Assembly: GCA_032358165.1 (NCBI GenBank)
Contig: JAALGY010000031.1
Span: forward strand, 2,418,001-2,482,000
DNA length: 64,000 nt
Source: Diplosphaera chodatii
Lineage: Eukaryota; Chlorophyta; Trebouxiophyceae; Prasiolales; Stichococcaceae
Reading direction: 5' to 3'
Shown: piece after piece, positions 1 to 12,984 of the stretch
Layout: every line of letters starts with the position of its first letter
Position numbering within the stretch: position 1 is the stretch's first letter
Translations under genes and position numbers: made by a program
The notes under the pieces: model-generated
Told to the model about the DNA's origin: nothing
Databases searched by the model: none
Seen by the model: the letters and a program-made list of their open reading frames with translations, nothing else

Positions 1-454
1 GCAGCGCTCTCAAACTAGCTGTGTCACCTGTGCTGTCATCACACGCGATACACGCTCTAAGCAAGCCATGTGATCAAGGGCTGCAGGCAAGACCTGCCAT
101 GGGACAGCAGGCGAATTTCAGTTGCAACCCTGGACCGCCCTCGCAGGCGTGTGTCGACTTGAATGTGACCACAAACGCTATACTTCTAGGTGTTGCTGCC
201 AAAGCGACAAACTGTGGCATCGCAAGATGCAGATGAGCCTCAGGCCGCCAGTGTCTGACAGGATTGCATCTGTCTGACAGCGGTGCCACATATATACCGG
301 ACAGTGCGTGCAACAAGGGCAAGCAGACTTGCATGATGGCTTGTGACTTGCTGGTCGGTTGTACGTGAACATCCTTGTGACGCAGGTGTCACGGCCGCAC
401 ACAGTCAGACCCGTGACATAGCTGGTGCCCGCTGCAACGTTTGTTCATCATGCA
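1..454. other. upstream region, no gene seen
   Basis: This stretch lies before the first recognisable start codon. I find no reading frame with a family motif and no RNA gene. It probably holds the promoter and 5' UTR of the ASNSD1-like gene that starts at 455. Confidence 0.5.
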
Positions 455-3400
455 ATGTGTGGCATCGTCGTGATCGTCAGCGGGGTCACTATCACGTATG
501 AGGATCATCAACACAAACACAAAGTGCGTTCTGGCAATGCGTAGGTGTGTTGTGCTTTGGCCTTAGTCAGCATGTGCATGGCATGCAGCAGCGTACTTTG
601 TTCGTGTAGGATCCATCCACAGCTGGACCTGCAAAGCAAACAAGAGTGAGGAGTGTGCGGCTTGAGGACTTCGCGGACGTGCTGGCTGCACGCGGGCCTG
701 ACAGTCAGCAGAGCACGACGGTGAACTGGATCCGCCGTCATGATGATGCACATGCTGGTCACTTGTGTCATCAGGTGTGCCGCAACTCAGCTGCTCAATG
801 GAGCCATGTCTTGCCGGGTGCAGATCGAGCTTGGCGGTGGGGCAAATATCAGCTGCCTGGCGTCGATCCTGCAGCTCCGAGGCAGTGCGCCAGCCAAGCC
901 CCAGCATGGATCTGGCGATGGCGATGTGCTCCTCTTCAACGGTAGGTTGAATAGACCGCCTGTTCATAGCATGGTCAGCAGCACGTATGTTGCGCCTGAC
1001 ACTCTTGCATGCGAGCGCAGGGGAAGTGTTTGGTGGGCTTCACGTGCCGCCTGGCCACAATGATGGGGACGGCCTCGCGAGTGCGCTTGCAGCGGAGGGT
1101 GACGCTTGCACAGTGCTGCAGCAGCTGCGTGGGCCTTGGGCGGCCGTGCACTGGCGGGCAGCCACCCGTGTGCTGACCTTTGGACGTGATGTGTTTGGTG
1201 CGACCCACTGTAGGTTGTGTGGCCCTGCCACGTCTGCAGATCAAGCGCAGCAACACGTCCTCGGAGAGTGTGCTTGACAGCTTCGACGGCTTGCCCTGTG
1301 TACAGGCAAGCGGAGCCTGCTGGTCCACGAGCCAGATGCCAGTGACAGCCGCTTCATTCTTGCATCGGTGTCGCCCGACGCTGCGTCCAGCAGTCCAGAG
1401 GCACCCTTCTGGCAGGTATGGTCGTGCGCAAGTGAACCAGGGGAACGTGCAGCCATCGAGACAGAGATATCTGATGCAACGACCTGTCAAGTCTTTTGTC
1501 ATTGCAGGAACTGCCGCCAGGCCTTGCCAGTATCCACTTCGAGGCGGCCCCAAAAGCAGATGCTGGTGCTACTGACCGGCAGCCAGTGTGCGGACGGCTG
1601 CGGTACCGGGCATGGGACTGCCCGCAGCTGCTGCGCATTGCCGCATGCCACCGCCCGGAGGAGCTGCTTGCCAAAGTGGACGTGGCGCCAGCAGCAGTGA
1701 CAGGAGCGGCAGATGCAGCCGGGTTGCTGCACGGCGCCCCACCGCCCGCTGCATCAGCCGCCGGGGCGACCCCGCAGACAGTGAGACAGGCGGCTGCCAG
1801 ATTGCTGGCCGTGCTGACGGCAGCGGTGGCGCAGCGGTGCCTGATGGCAGATGAGCCGGCTACAGACCGCCGAGCGACCGAACTTGAGGCAGCATGCAAC
1901 CCGGACTCGCCGCTATGGCCCAGATACTGCTCTGACAGCCATCAAGCAACTTTGCAGTCGTCCACAGAGAGGGATGGCAGCAGGGGTTGCTGCAGCTCCT
2001 ACGGCACTGCAAAGGCAGCTCACAGTGAGCTGCATGCGCCCTCCGCAGCCGTGTCTGCGCCAGACAGCAGCCAGAACGGCTGGACCTCGCCTGCTAATGG
2101 GCAGCATCCGCAAGAAACCCCAGCGTTGACGCCGACTGGCGGATGCCCAGCACCAGCGCCAGTGCTGGTGCTCTTCAGCGGCGGTGTGGACTCCACCCTC
2201 CTGGCGGCATTGGCTCATCAGGTGCAATGCCGCTCCTGTGTCGTGCACCATCAGTGTATGCCCTCGCTCCCGCGGTCAGGTCCTGGCTCAAACTCCAAGC
2301 CCAGCACGAGGTTCTATGTCGAAAGACATGGACAAAGCTCAGCATCTGTGCACGGATCAGCATATGCATCGTGCATCGGCAGGCGCTGCCGCCGGCTGCG
2401 CCCATCGACCTCGCGACGGTGTGTTTTGCGTGCGGCACGAGCCCCGACCGCCTGTCAGCGCGGGATGCCGTGGAGGAGCTGGCCGCCTGGGCGCCTGACA
2501 GGCGGGTCCTGCTGTTCTGTTGCCCATAGATAACATGCGACTGATCAGGGGGTCATGGCTTGGTCCGCACCAGTGGCACAGTGTGGTGCATCATTGTGCC
2601 AGAGCTGCGCAAAACCAGGAAGGTGGCCTGGCTGGTAAACCTTCAGCAGTTTGACATACGCCAGGCCAACTGCCATGCGGCTGTGCAGGGAGTGGCGCCT
2701 GATCGAGGTGGATGCCACCCTGGAGCAGCTGGAGCCGCACCGTCCGCATCTGCTGCAGCTGCTGGTGCGTGCCAGCACATGCCTATCTACAGATGCTCAG
2801 TGTTCCGTGGGGGCCCCTTCCCCATGATGCATAGCATTGCATGGACATGATGGCACTTCTTGGACCTCAACAAGCGAGGATGGATGGCTGGGTAAAGCTC
2901 AAGGAATTTATGATCAGTTGTCATCCGCAGGCGCCCTCAGGAACCGTCATGGACCTGAACATCGGCAGCGCGCTGTGGTGCGCCGCGCACGCCGCCGGCC
3001 GCCTGCGGTACCCGCAGCTGCCAGCCTGGCGCTCCACAGCCCGCCGCCACGCTGCACGGGAATGTCATGCCGCAGGCGCCGACGCTGCTGCAGAGCGGCA
3101 CGCGAGTCCAGCAGCAGCAGATAGCTGGCCATCCTCGGCAGCGAGCGAACCCCGGGAGAGCACAGTGGCAGGAGGGGAGGAAGCAGCGGCGGCTGGGGGC
3201 GCTGCAGATGGCGGGAAGGCCTTGTGGCCGCCCGCCGGGGAGGGGGCGGCCTACCGCAGCTGCGCCCGCGTTGCGCTGCTGGGGCACGGCGCCGACGAGC
3301 AGTGCGGCGGCTACGGCCGCCACCGCACCACCTTCCGCCGCGAGGTGCAGCCAGCACCTTCTCCATGCAGCGCTCTCATGCAGCTGTCCAAGGAGTGTAC

Positions 3401-4204
3401 CCTGACAAGTAGCAGCACGGCAGCACCTGACCTCTGTCCATGGGTGGCAGACGAAGTCACCTTGAAAGTCACGGAGGGTGCTCAAGAGCAGCACAGCGGG
3501 CTGGCCTCGCTCAGGGCTGCCTGCTGCTCCGCACCTCTCCACCTGCAGGTGGAGACTACTTAGTGGCTTGCATGCAGGGGTGGCGGGGGCTGGCCGACGA
3601 GCTGGGGCGGGACACGCGGCGGCTGTGGGTGCGCAACCTGGGGCGCGACGACCGGGTCGTTGCGGACACGGGGCGGGAGGCGCGGCACCCCTTCCTGGCC
3701 GAGGATGTCGTGGACGCGCTGCTGGCCGTGCCGCTGCACCTGGTCGCCGAGCTGCGCCTGCCGCCAGGTGCTTACATTTCGCAAGCTAGCCCGCCAGCAG
3801 GTCTGCATGCGTTGCTGCACAAGAACAACAAAAATTTGCATGGTCCCCACCCGATTGTGGTGGCGCGAGGACATGTATAGACAATGCAAAAAACCCCACA
3901 TCTGCTTCGCTGCATCAGTCGTAAATGCTGTCAGAGATGCTCTTGCTGCATGCAGCCAGCCTGTCGCCAGTGTGTGTGCAATGACTGTCCAGGTGTGGGT
4001 GACAAGATCGTCTTGCGGGAGGCGCTGCGGCTGCTGGGCCTGCCACGGGCTGCAGCCCGAGTGAAGCGCGCCATCCAGTTCGGCAGCCGCATCGGCAATG
4101 CCGTGAACCGCCGCGACTTTGGCAGCAACCGTGCAGCAAATGCATTGAGTGCGGGATCCGTGCAGCTGGCAGACTTGCCGCAACGGCACCCAATCACAGG
4201 GTAG
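455..4204 (+). CDS. ASNSD1-like asparagine synthetase domain protein
   Basis: The gene encodes a class II glutamine amidotransferase fused to an asparagine-synthetase-type ATP-pyrophosphatase domain, most like ASNSD1. The protein starts MCGIVVIV at 455, so the family's catalytic Cys2 is present. Later exons read in family order: ARGPDSQ (about 690), LFNG then GEVFGG (about 940 and 1020), RGPWAAVHW and GRDVFG (about 1125-1200), KRSLLVHEP (about 1313), FSGGVDSTLL, the PP-loop (about 2170), PIDLATV and SPDRLSARD (about 2400-2470), TVMDLNIG (about 2945), LLGHGADEQCGGYGRHR (about 3275), NLGRDDRV with EARHPFL (about 3637-3690), and the last exon with RAIQFGSRIGNAV (3992-4204, TAG stop). About 90 residues of low-complexity Ala/Glu sequence sit inside the exon at 2930-3343. 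The second exon's acceptor phase is not settled. ASNSD1 proteins have no proven asparagine synthetase activity, so the reaction is inferred only. Confidence 0.85.
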
Positions 4205-4594
4205 TGGGTCATGGACGTCGGTCATCATTGCCACTGAACTGTTGCCTTCAGGTGCTCATGGAACTCATTCGTGAAGTTTCCAGTCTACACCACGCTGACT
4301 CCAAGCAATTTGGAGTGTCAATCTCAGCAGCACTAGCACTGAAATTGCAAGTACAAACATGGTCAAAAGGTTGTTCCTATTGAGAGGTGCCAGCGACTGA
4401 TTCAGCATTCTGCTCTCACAGATGGCGCGCTGCAGGAATTTCCAAACAACGTGTGCAGAACCACGCCAAGTGCAGATGTGTGAGGTCTGCTACCGACGCC
4501 ACCACAGTGACAGCGCCGCCTCAGCCGCCTCCTCATCCACACTGCATGTGCGGAAGAGGGTCTGATCAGGCCCCAGGCGCACCGCCACAGCACC
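4205..4594. other. convergent 3' intergenic region
   Basis: About 390 bases lie between the stop of the ASNSD1-like gene (+) and the stop of the membrane-protein gene (-). No coding signal is seen. It presumably carries both 3' UTRs. Confidence 0.5.
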
Positions 4595-6055
4595 TCATGC
4601 ACAGGCATCGGTGACCACGAGTGGCGTCGCCGCCAACCTGCGGTACAGGGTCCACACTGCGGCGCCGAAGCAGACCGCCAGCAGCGTCGCGCCGCGCAGC
4701 GCCTCGGCAAAGATGGCGCCGTCGCGCTCGCGGTCCACGCGCGCGCCCCCCGGCGTCCTCCAGTTCCAGATATCAATGTCTGCATGTCATGCAGCGGGCA
4801 ACACTTTCACACGTTGGACCTGCACCTCCATGCCCGACAGGATCTGAATAAGTGCAGCGGGGAAGCTGCACGATTTGGCGGCCATGCCGTCATGTTGTCG
4901 CACAAGCAGCTGCTGGCATGCTCACAGGCTGTGTAGTAGCAGCGCCATATCGCCATCAGGCCCAGCACGCCCGCCGCTGTGGTGAACGGCTCGCCTGGAC
5001 CTGCACTCAGGTTGGGGACGCTACTGTGAGTGCAGCTGCCGCCGTCGACTTGACCCGACTGCGGCATCTGTCCAACACGGATGGGGGCAGAAGCAGTGCA
5101 CCGCGCACCTGAGGCTGCCAGCGGGAGCTTGGAGGCGAAGCCGAAGCCCGACACCAGGGCAGCATCCTCTGCTGCTGTGGCTAGCACCAGCTGCGCTGCT
5201 GCGATCGGCATCGCGCACCCCCAGGTGATGAACGCTTTCCAGGCTGCCGTCTGAATGTCTGCAATGTACCGGAGCAGCTCTGGCCATGGGCAATGTGTTA
5301 GCTAGCAGGACAGGAAGGGATGCATGCACTGCATCTGCAGGAGGCACGTGTCATATCAGTTGGTGTAAAGCATGACTCTCGGCATAGCAGCACCTGAAGT
5401 TGATTCTTTGTTGTACGCGCCGAGCAGCAGCGCAGCGCCGACCCAGGTGCCGCAGAGCGTCGCCGCAAAGCCCGCAAACTCCTCAAACCGCACCGGGTTG
5501 AAGCGCAAAGGGGCCAGCACCCCAGGGAAGGCTGGCGCCAGCATGATGGCTGTGATCTGTCGCGTTGAACAACGGGAATCTTCGTTGGATTACCCAGCCC
5601 ACTAGTCCCGGGCGGTCCTCGTGGCATGCATGATACAAGCATGGCGCTGGGCACCCTGTACCGAAGCGAGCAGCATGCCTGTGGGACCAGGCCCACACCT
5701 GTTTGTAGAAGCAGAAGCACAGCAGGCAGACGACGTCCCCGACCAGCAGCTCGCGCTTCTGCATGTCCAGTGCGCAAGGCCGCATCCGGCAGTCTGAGCG
5801 CCTGCGCTGCCGAGGTCTGCATGCTGCCTGAAAGCATCGCCTGCTGCTGCATGCTGGCCGTTGGAGGCAAATGTGGTGGCTGACTGGACTTTGGGCTACC
5901 AACACTGATCTGCTGCAGGGAAGTGTCGCACTGGCGCCATTGGACAGTGCTGCGTGTGGCGCAGACCAGGCATGCCTGACGCCGGCCAGCCCCACCGAAC
6001 AGCTGCAGCGCAGCACCCCAGCGCTGCTGCAGCTGATTGATAGGACACGAGGCAT
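4595..6055 (-). CDS. multi-pass membrane protein, possibly DUF3054, plastid-type
   Basis: Five exons join in phase: 6055-5699, 5556-5394, 5258-5109, 5000-4926 and 4779-4595, giving about 309 residues. The first about 95 residues are rich in Ala, Ser, Arg and Cys and look like a chloroplast transit peptide. After that come several hydrophobic segments: ELLVGDVVCLLCF, FAGFAATLCGTWVGAALLLG, AMPIAAAQLVLATAAE, TTAAGVLGLMAIW and a last one near ATLLAVCFGAAVWTL. Short landmarks are LRFNPVRFEEF, GPGEPF and IDIWNWRTPG. The GD near the start of the first helix and the overall pattern recall the DUF3054 membrane family, but I could not check this. The function is unknown. The gene is divergent to the EDR2-like gene at 6712. 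Confidence 0.65.
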
Positions 6056-6711
6056 GGTTTGCTGACGGTCACGTGGATAACAACACGCTGAGCAGATCAA
6101 ATGGGGCAGCGCGGTGCCCGCAAATGCCAGCTTCTCACAACACTGCTGCAGAGGCCATGACGGGCCGCAGCGGCGTAGGAGCTCGCGTCTTGTCAATGCA
6201 GGGTGTCACAACCGTGCCGCGTCCTGAAGCATGGGCATGGAGGCGGTCAGCAGGGCAATCTGCTGTGTTCAGGGACTGAAGGGCTCCCTAAATTGGGAAA
6301 GGCTCCCGAGTCGCAGGGTCTGGGCACATCCGAGGGCACGCACGTGCCATGAACTTCTACAAGTGTGACCGCGTTTGCACCAAGTCATGCGCTCGTCAGC
6401 TTGCAGTTGGGCTGTTTCACATACGTGTTTGTAGTACTCACGATACCGCTCCCCACTTGCACTCATGGCAGCTGTATCATAGCTGTGTACGAGTCAGGTA
6501 CCCACTGCGAGAATCAGTTGATGTGAATTCCGAGGCTGTTTTCAGCGCTACGCACATCACGACACAGATCACAGGTGTTGCGCTAGGGTAGCAGACAGGG
6601 TGCGGCACGTCAAGAAAGCCTTGCCTCGCGAGACCTAAGCAGAAGGTGACCACTGTTGAGCCTGAATAGGCTGACAGTCTGTCACTCGTTCAGCGGGGTA
6701 CTTCAGACGCT
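6056..6711. promoter_or_regulatory. divergent intergenic region (candidate bidirectional promoter)
   Basis: About 650 bases separate the start codons of two divergent genes. No coding exon is recognised. Position alone suggests it holds both promoters. I see no clear TATA box or named element. Confidence 0.35.
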
Positions 6712-9700
6712 ATGCCCGGAACGCCCAGCAAGCACACGGATCCGCCCCTCCTGGAGGGATGGCTGCTGCGGGAGTCGACATATGTTGGCGGCACCGTGAA
6801 CAAGTGCGCAACAAATGCTTGATCATGTGCTCAGCTGTGGTGCTCATATGATCAGTCGCATGTCGCCTACCAGACGGCACAGCGGTTCCAGACGCCAGTA
6901 ACGAGGAGCCCCCGGACTTGTGAGTGTGCTGATGCAGGCGGTATGCACTGCTGCACGCGAATGAGCTGGTCACGCTGCGGCGGGAGGGCGACTTCAGCAC
7001 GTCCAAGAACTGGAAGCTTGATGGCCGCTGCCGTGTGGACCCGCCCAACCAGAAGACCTTCAACTTGATCAAGTCGGGGCGGGAGAAGACGCTGTGGGCT
7101 GTCATCAGCAATGAGGCGCAGCATGTGCAGCTGGTGCGCAGCCTGACACGCAACTGCTGCTGTGGCGCAATAAGGCATGTCAAGTGAATCGTTGACAGAT
7201 GTGTGCCACTGGTGCATCAGCAGCTAGACTGTCAGGCGTGCACCTCTGCAGAAATATGTCACGATACATACCTCGCACGGGACGGTCACGCTCGCGTTCG
7301 AGGAGTCGGCGGAGGCGCAGCTGTGGTTTGCAGCCCTCAAGGACGTCGTCGCCACCCTGAAGCAGGTGCCGCCTGTGTCCTTGCATGACTTTGGCGCAGT
7401 AACCTATCGGATCAAGGTCCCAACAGTGCATGGGTCCAGTAATGACCTAGCATTCAGTATGCTATATGCATGAAAGCTCACCATGACACGTTCTTGCCGC
7501 CGTGCCAGGCGCGAGAGGCATCCCGGCACCCGCAGCGGTCCAATGGCACTGCCACCTCCAGCATCGGCGGCACGTCATTCGGCGACCATCACTCCACGGG
7601 CGGGTCGCTGTACGGCGGCTCCCAGCACGGCTCGCACCATGGCTCCCCGGTGTCCACCCCCCGCCTGGGCCACGATGCAGGCGGCAGCACAGGCAGCATG
7701 CATGTGCAGCCGTTCGTGGTGCGCCTGGCTCCTGCTGCCTGCCTCCGTGCACATTTCAGGCTTACTCCCGCATGTGTCAACCTTTTGCCGTGCACATCCA
7801 AGGGTGTGCACACCACCCTGCAGAACCTTCAACACTGTATGCCACACCTGTGTGTTCTGGTGTACCCAAATGTAGAGGCGGCTACTGCAAGTCTTTTGGG
7901 GCTGAACTGTTAATCAGCTGGCAGCCAGGGTGCTGCCTTGTGCACTTGCAGCGCAATGCGCCGCCTGAGGCGGAGGCAGGGGAGGAACCAATGCTGCTGC
8001 GCTCAAACCTGACGCCCGCCGAGATAACGCAGCGGTGCAAGACACGAAAGAAGTGGCAGCCCTACACCTACATCAACGGGGTCTCGGTAAGGCTGGTTGA
8101 CTGTCCTACTCATCAGATGTCCCCTTGTGTGAGGTCTCTCAGGTGACCTTCTGCTACTATGGACATGGCTGCACCAGGGTCATCATCGCTGCCCCGCCGA
8201 AGCCCATGGCCTGTCGTGTCTGCGCAGGTGTATCTGGAGAACCCCAAGCAGGAGGAAGGAGCGGGGGACGACCCGGCGATCATGACCAGCCACATCATCC
8301 GCGCCCCGCCAGTGCTGTGCGCACAGGTGAATCATCGGGCACTGGGGATCAGCACCTGGGCCAGCATGTGCTATGACGGCGCACTGCAAGCGTAGGACGC
8401 CGTGATGAGGCATGTTGCAGACTGAATCGCGATGGTCCCATCCCGCATGTGATGGGAATCTGGTCGCTCCCGCTGTGCTGCAGGGCATGATCACGGGGTC
8501 GCAGGGGCTGGGCGAAGACAGCGAAGACATGACAGAGGTGCTGGAGAGCCTGGACGCGCACACTGCCGTGGTGCGCCCGAACCCCGCCCTGATCAAGTAA
8601 ACCTCACGCATGCCGCACTTGCACCCTGTCAGCCCTGCAGTGGCCAACTGGGGTGTTGCCATTGGCAGCAACCCGAGCGGCTGCCCCTGTAGCGCTGAGC
8701 TGCTGGCCTCCGGCACTGCATCCTGTGTCACCTGCTGATGCTGGCCCGCCGTCTCATCGGCATCATATGCCGGTAAGTCTGCGAATCAACGCTGTATCAA
8801 CAGGTGAAGGAGTCGTGGCCGGCGCCGCGGCTGCTGCGGCCCTTCATTGCAACACGGGAGCTGGTCCTGAGGCGGTCGTGGAGGCGCGAGGTGCCACTTT
8901 GCTGCATGTCACTGCTCCACATCGACTGCTGTTGGTGTTGCGCAACTGCTTCCGACTTTGCTCACACCTTGCTGTCCCTGTTTGGTATGGAAGCGCCATC
9001 GTGCTTAGCTCTGACAAACTGTTCCTCAGGCTCGTCTGTTTCACGATAGGTCAGTAAGGTGCACTCAACAGTCTGCATGTGTGATGCAGGATGACGGCAC
9101 GGTGTTGGTGCTCTACTCCAGCACCACGCACCACAAGTGCCGCCCGCAGCCGCGCGCCTGGTGGCACTGGCTGGCCCCCATCCGAGCCTCGGTGCGCCTC
9201 GGCAGCCTCCCGCGGTGGCCACTGCACACCAGCAGCCATGCCGTCTTGCACTCGAATCCATCAAGACCGTCAAATGCCAGCTCTTCATGTTGACGAGCAA
9301 CATGCGCCGCGCCGGCAGGTGGAGGCCGGGTACACCTTCAGCCCGCTCATGCCGCGCTTCACCAGCAGCGGCTCCAGCGGCGAGTGCCTGGTCACCCAGG
9401 TATCACGCCCTCATGGAAGTGGTATGATTTGCTGCTGTTGCTGTGCTGCAGTCCCTGCGCTGTTGCACAGGCGGTTCTTCCCGCGTCACTCGTGGACGAG
9501 TGCTGAGCAAGGCCCGCCACCTGCAAGGAAGCAGGATGCAACTCTAGCAGTGGCATTCGAAGAGGCCCCCGTCCGCCGGCCGCTGCAGGTGGTCAAGGCG
9601 GACCTGGCGGGGTGGCTGGGCAACCCGGGCCGCCGGGCGCGCTCCTTCCTGTGGCCCGTCATCTTCGCCACCAGCGGCTCCTTCCTGTCGCGCGTAGTCC

Positions 9701-12469
9701 GCGGCGCGGTCGTGCTGCGGGAGCAGGTGCGCCCCCGCCCGCTGCTGTCGCTCAGATGTGTGAAAGGCGCCGATGCTGTCAAGAGGTTGCCGGCTCTTGG
9801 TGTGCATGTTTCCTGCTATCATCGCAGGCTGCTGCTGGGCACCAAGTGGGCTTTACATTGGCGCTGACACGAGCCAACTGCGGACACTGCCAGAAAGTAG
9901 TGGCTTGCAGGTGTCCTGTGGCTGTACACCAAAGGGCGTGACGCGGGTGAGCATCATATGCAGGTGGAGCAGGAGCGCTTCCTGGTGCGGCCGAGCATGC
10001 TGGGCGGCGCGGAGCCCGAGGACCCCGGCCACCTCACCCGCATGGTGCGCAGCCCCGCTGCCTCGAAGGGGCCCCAGCAACACGCACAGGCACATACTGC
10101 ATATACAGCTGGGACTCGTGCTGCCCTGACACGACAGTTGGCACCATGGGACGTGCAACCACTGTCCAGCATGCCTGGCCTCGTGACCTGCAGGCGTCGA
10201 GGTCGGCAACATTCCGGATACAGCGCGCGTCCGGCGTCGGCCTGCCAAGCAGCCGGCGCTCGGTCTTCACTGCCATGTATGCCGCCCTGACGAAAGCCTT
10301 AGAAGCCACGCACTTGTGGTCAAGCTTGTACAAGACACAGCTGCCGCTTTCACTGGCTTCCGCCAATATCTGGTCTGCGTCAAGCTGTGCCGAGTTGTGC
10401 GGCTGTCTCGACCGCAGGGCGCCGCCAGATCAGACAGCACCGCTGCCGGTGCCGGCCGTCAAGCAGGCGCCCAAGGCAGAGGGCGCGGCACACGATGAAC
10501 ACCACCACCAGCAGCAGCAGGAGGCAGACGCGGGCACCTACTCGGCGACGGGCACGCTCAGCCAGCAGTTCTGGGTGTGCCCCGGCTCGGCCGGCTTCAA
10601 AGTCCGCGGCCCGACATACCTGCAGGTGCGCCCGCTGCTATGTGTGGTCGGTCTGGACTGCTAGTTGTCTTCACTGACGTGTCGCGATTTCTCACGCCGA
10701 TGTACAGTGGAGATTGCGGATACTGCTGTGCACGCAGGACCACAAGAAGGCGGCGGCAGGGGAGCCCGTGTTCGAGCTGGCGAGTGTGGACCTGGTGGAG
10801 ACGGACCAGCCGTGCTTCAACATCGCGCGCTTCCTCCCCGCCATCAAGTGGGTTCTCGGACACTGCTGCGCACACGGATCAATGTGCTCGGGGGCATCCC
10901 GCCCGCCTTGAATCATTCTGGCGTCCAGCCAGGGGCCCCGCAAGCGGTGGCAACCAGGTGCCAGATGTGTGTGGGGATGAAAGTGGCTCCTGGCTCAGCA
11001 GGCATGGTCCGTGCGTGCTGTGTGAACACAGTGGGTCCGTACAAGCAGGGGCTGCGCATTGGTAGGGTTAGCACCTGAACCCGATCCCTGAACCCCATTG
11101 CAGGCACAGCAAGGCGCCCTTCACCTTCGTGGTCCAGATCATGGTGCCGCAGTCGCCGCCGCTGAGCCTCACGGCCGCCTGGGCGGCGGACATCAACCCC
11201 GCAGCCGCGAGGAGGGCCAGCTCCACCACCGGCTCGGAGGCCACCTCGCCAGGTGGCGGCCGACGCAACGGCTTTGCAACCAGCTGCCAAGCTCTTCTCC
11301 ATGCATCTGATTGCGCACATCCTAACAGCCACCTCCTAATAGGGTGGCTGTCCAGGCATGTCACGCCTATCTTCAAGCGGCATGTCACGCACGGGTTATG
11401 CCATGCAAACCTGCTTAGTACTTGCAACATCGTGGCCCGCAGGAGATGGGGACTCGGATGAAGAGAGGGAGCGGGCCTGCCCCTTCGACACCGCATTTGC
11501 CAGGTGACACGAAGCTGCATTCTTCAGCAGAGGTGCTGTTACATGAGTCAGCGTCCGCTGTGCAGCAAGGTCGACGGCAGGAGTTGTGGTGGCTGCGCGG
11601 CAGGTTTGTGGCGGGCGGCGACGACCCCGAGTCCACCGAGCGCCGCAACGGCGCCTTCAAGCTGATCCCCAAGATCGTGAAGGGCTCCTGGCTGGTGAAG
11701 CAGAGCGTGGGCGAGACGCCCGTGCTGCTGGGCCGCAAGCTGACCACCAAGTACTTCAGGTGCGGGGCGCCAGGCCCCGGCTCCGCGCATCCTGCCTCAT
11801 CATTACGAACCCCAGCAACTGCTGACACTGGCGAAAGTGTCCGACTGCAGAGCGTGCGGCATTCTGGAGGGTGTCGCGGCTGCGGTCCGAGCGACAGGCG
11901 TGGTGACCCGTTGCCCCGCTGCGCAGGGGCCCGAACTACATGGAGGTGGACATCGATGTGGCGTCGTCCAGCGTGGCGCGCCATGTGGTCGGCCTCGTCA
12001 GCGGCGCATCCAAGTCCGTGGTTGTGGACATGGGCATCCTGCTGCAGGTGGGTCGGGGCTCTGGTTTCTACATCGCAGCATGTCATGCGCCCCAAACCGC
12101 TGCCTGGTCTGCCGACCTTGTGAAGCACATCTTGCCCTCAACCTTCGCTTTGCGAGGCGCCAGTGTGAGCTGCGCCACTCACTCCGCGCCGTGCTTGCCG
12201 TCCGCCCAGGGCAATGCGAGGGACGAGCTGCCGGAGAGCCTGCTGGGTACCATGCGGCTGTGCAATGTACGCAGTCGTTGCGCAACGGCACCGCCGTGCT
12301 GCATCTCATTATCAGTACTCACATCTGCACACACGGAATTGCATTGCACTTGTGCACTGTTGATTTGTCATCACCACCCCAATGTGCTGTGTTTGGTGCA
12401 CTGCAGATCGACCTGAGCACTGCCTCGTACCTGGATGTCAACACTGGCACAATCCATCCAAAGACGTGA
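6712..12469 (+). CDS. EDR2-like protein: PH, START and DUF1336 domains
   Basis: This is a lipid-binding protein of the plant ENHANCED DISEASE RESISTANCE 2 type. The ATG at 6712 opens MPGTPSK, followed by LLEGWLL, the start of a PH domain. The PH domain continues with YALLHANELVTLRR (about 6940), NWKLDGRCRV and LWFAALKDVV (about 7325). A Gly/Ser/His-rich linker lies at 7507-7722. The START region reads KKWQPYTYINGVS (about 8050), VYLENPKQ, LVLRRSWRRE, DGTVLVLYSST (about 9093) and VVKADLAGWLGNPGR (about 9590). The C-terminal DUF1336 reads FWVCPGSAGFKVRG (about 10570), APFTFVVQIMVP (about 11116), GAFKLIPKIVKGSWLVK (about 11650), YMEVDIDVASSSVAR (about 11940), ELPESLLGT and the end TGTIHPKT with its stop at 12469. 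About 20 exons span 5.8 kb. A membrane-lipid sensing or tethering role is inferred from family. Confidence 0.88.
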
Positions 12470-12984
12470 CCAGGACGTCAAGACATGCCATCTTCGCTGG
12501 CTGATGCGCTGCAAAACTCACTGGTCGACATGCTCAAGCACTTTTTGTAGAGCTTGTCGACACTCCGCATGTGCTTGCGCATTGCGGCCAGTCCATCACA
12601 CAGCGTGCTCGGTGTGACTTGATGCGGTCTCGAGCTGAACTGATCGTCCGTCCATTGTGGTGCTACGAGCAAGCACTTATCTGCCTCTGGTTTACCTCTG
12701 GTGATGTGCAAAAGACGCTGCAAACAGGGTCTTGGATTGACAAAGCAAGGCAGGGCCCATAGTGCCCTGAGCACTGATGTCTCCACCGAGTCTATAATCT
12801 GCCAGCCTGAGCTGCACTGAGATCGATCTGGGAGTGACAGCTGAGGGACGCGATGTTATCACAATTGTCCACTTTCTGGCTTGACGGACGTTGCAAGGTC
12901 CCACAGCTTGGGAAAGGAAAGCATTTTAAAGTTTTGGGTGACTGTTTGCACACCGATGAGGAGCGTGCAAGTGCATTACTGTCA
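12470..12984. other. intergenic, no gene seen
   Basis: About 500 bases lie between the EDR2-like stop and the tRNA-Sec gene. No convincing coding exon is present. It probably carries the 3' UTR of the EDR2-like gene. Confidence 0.5.
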
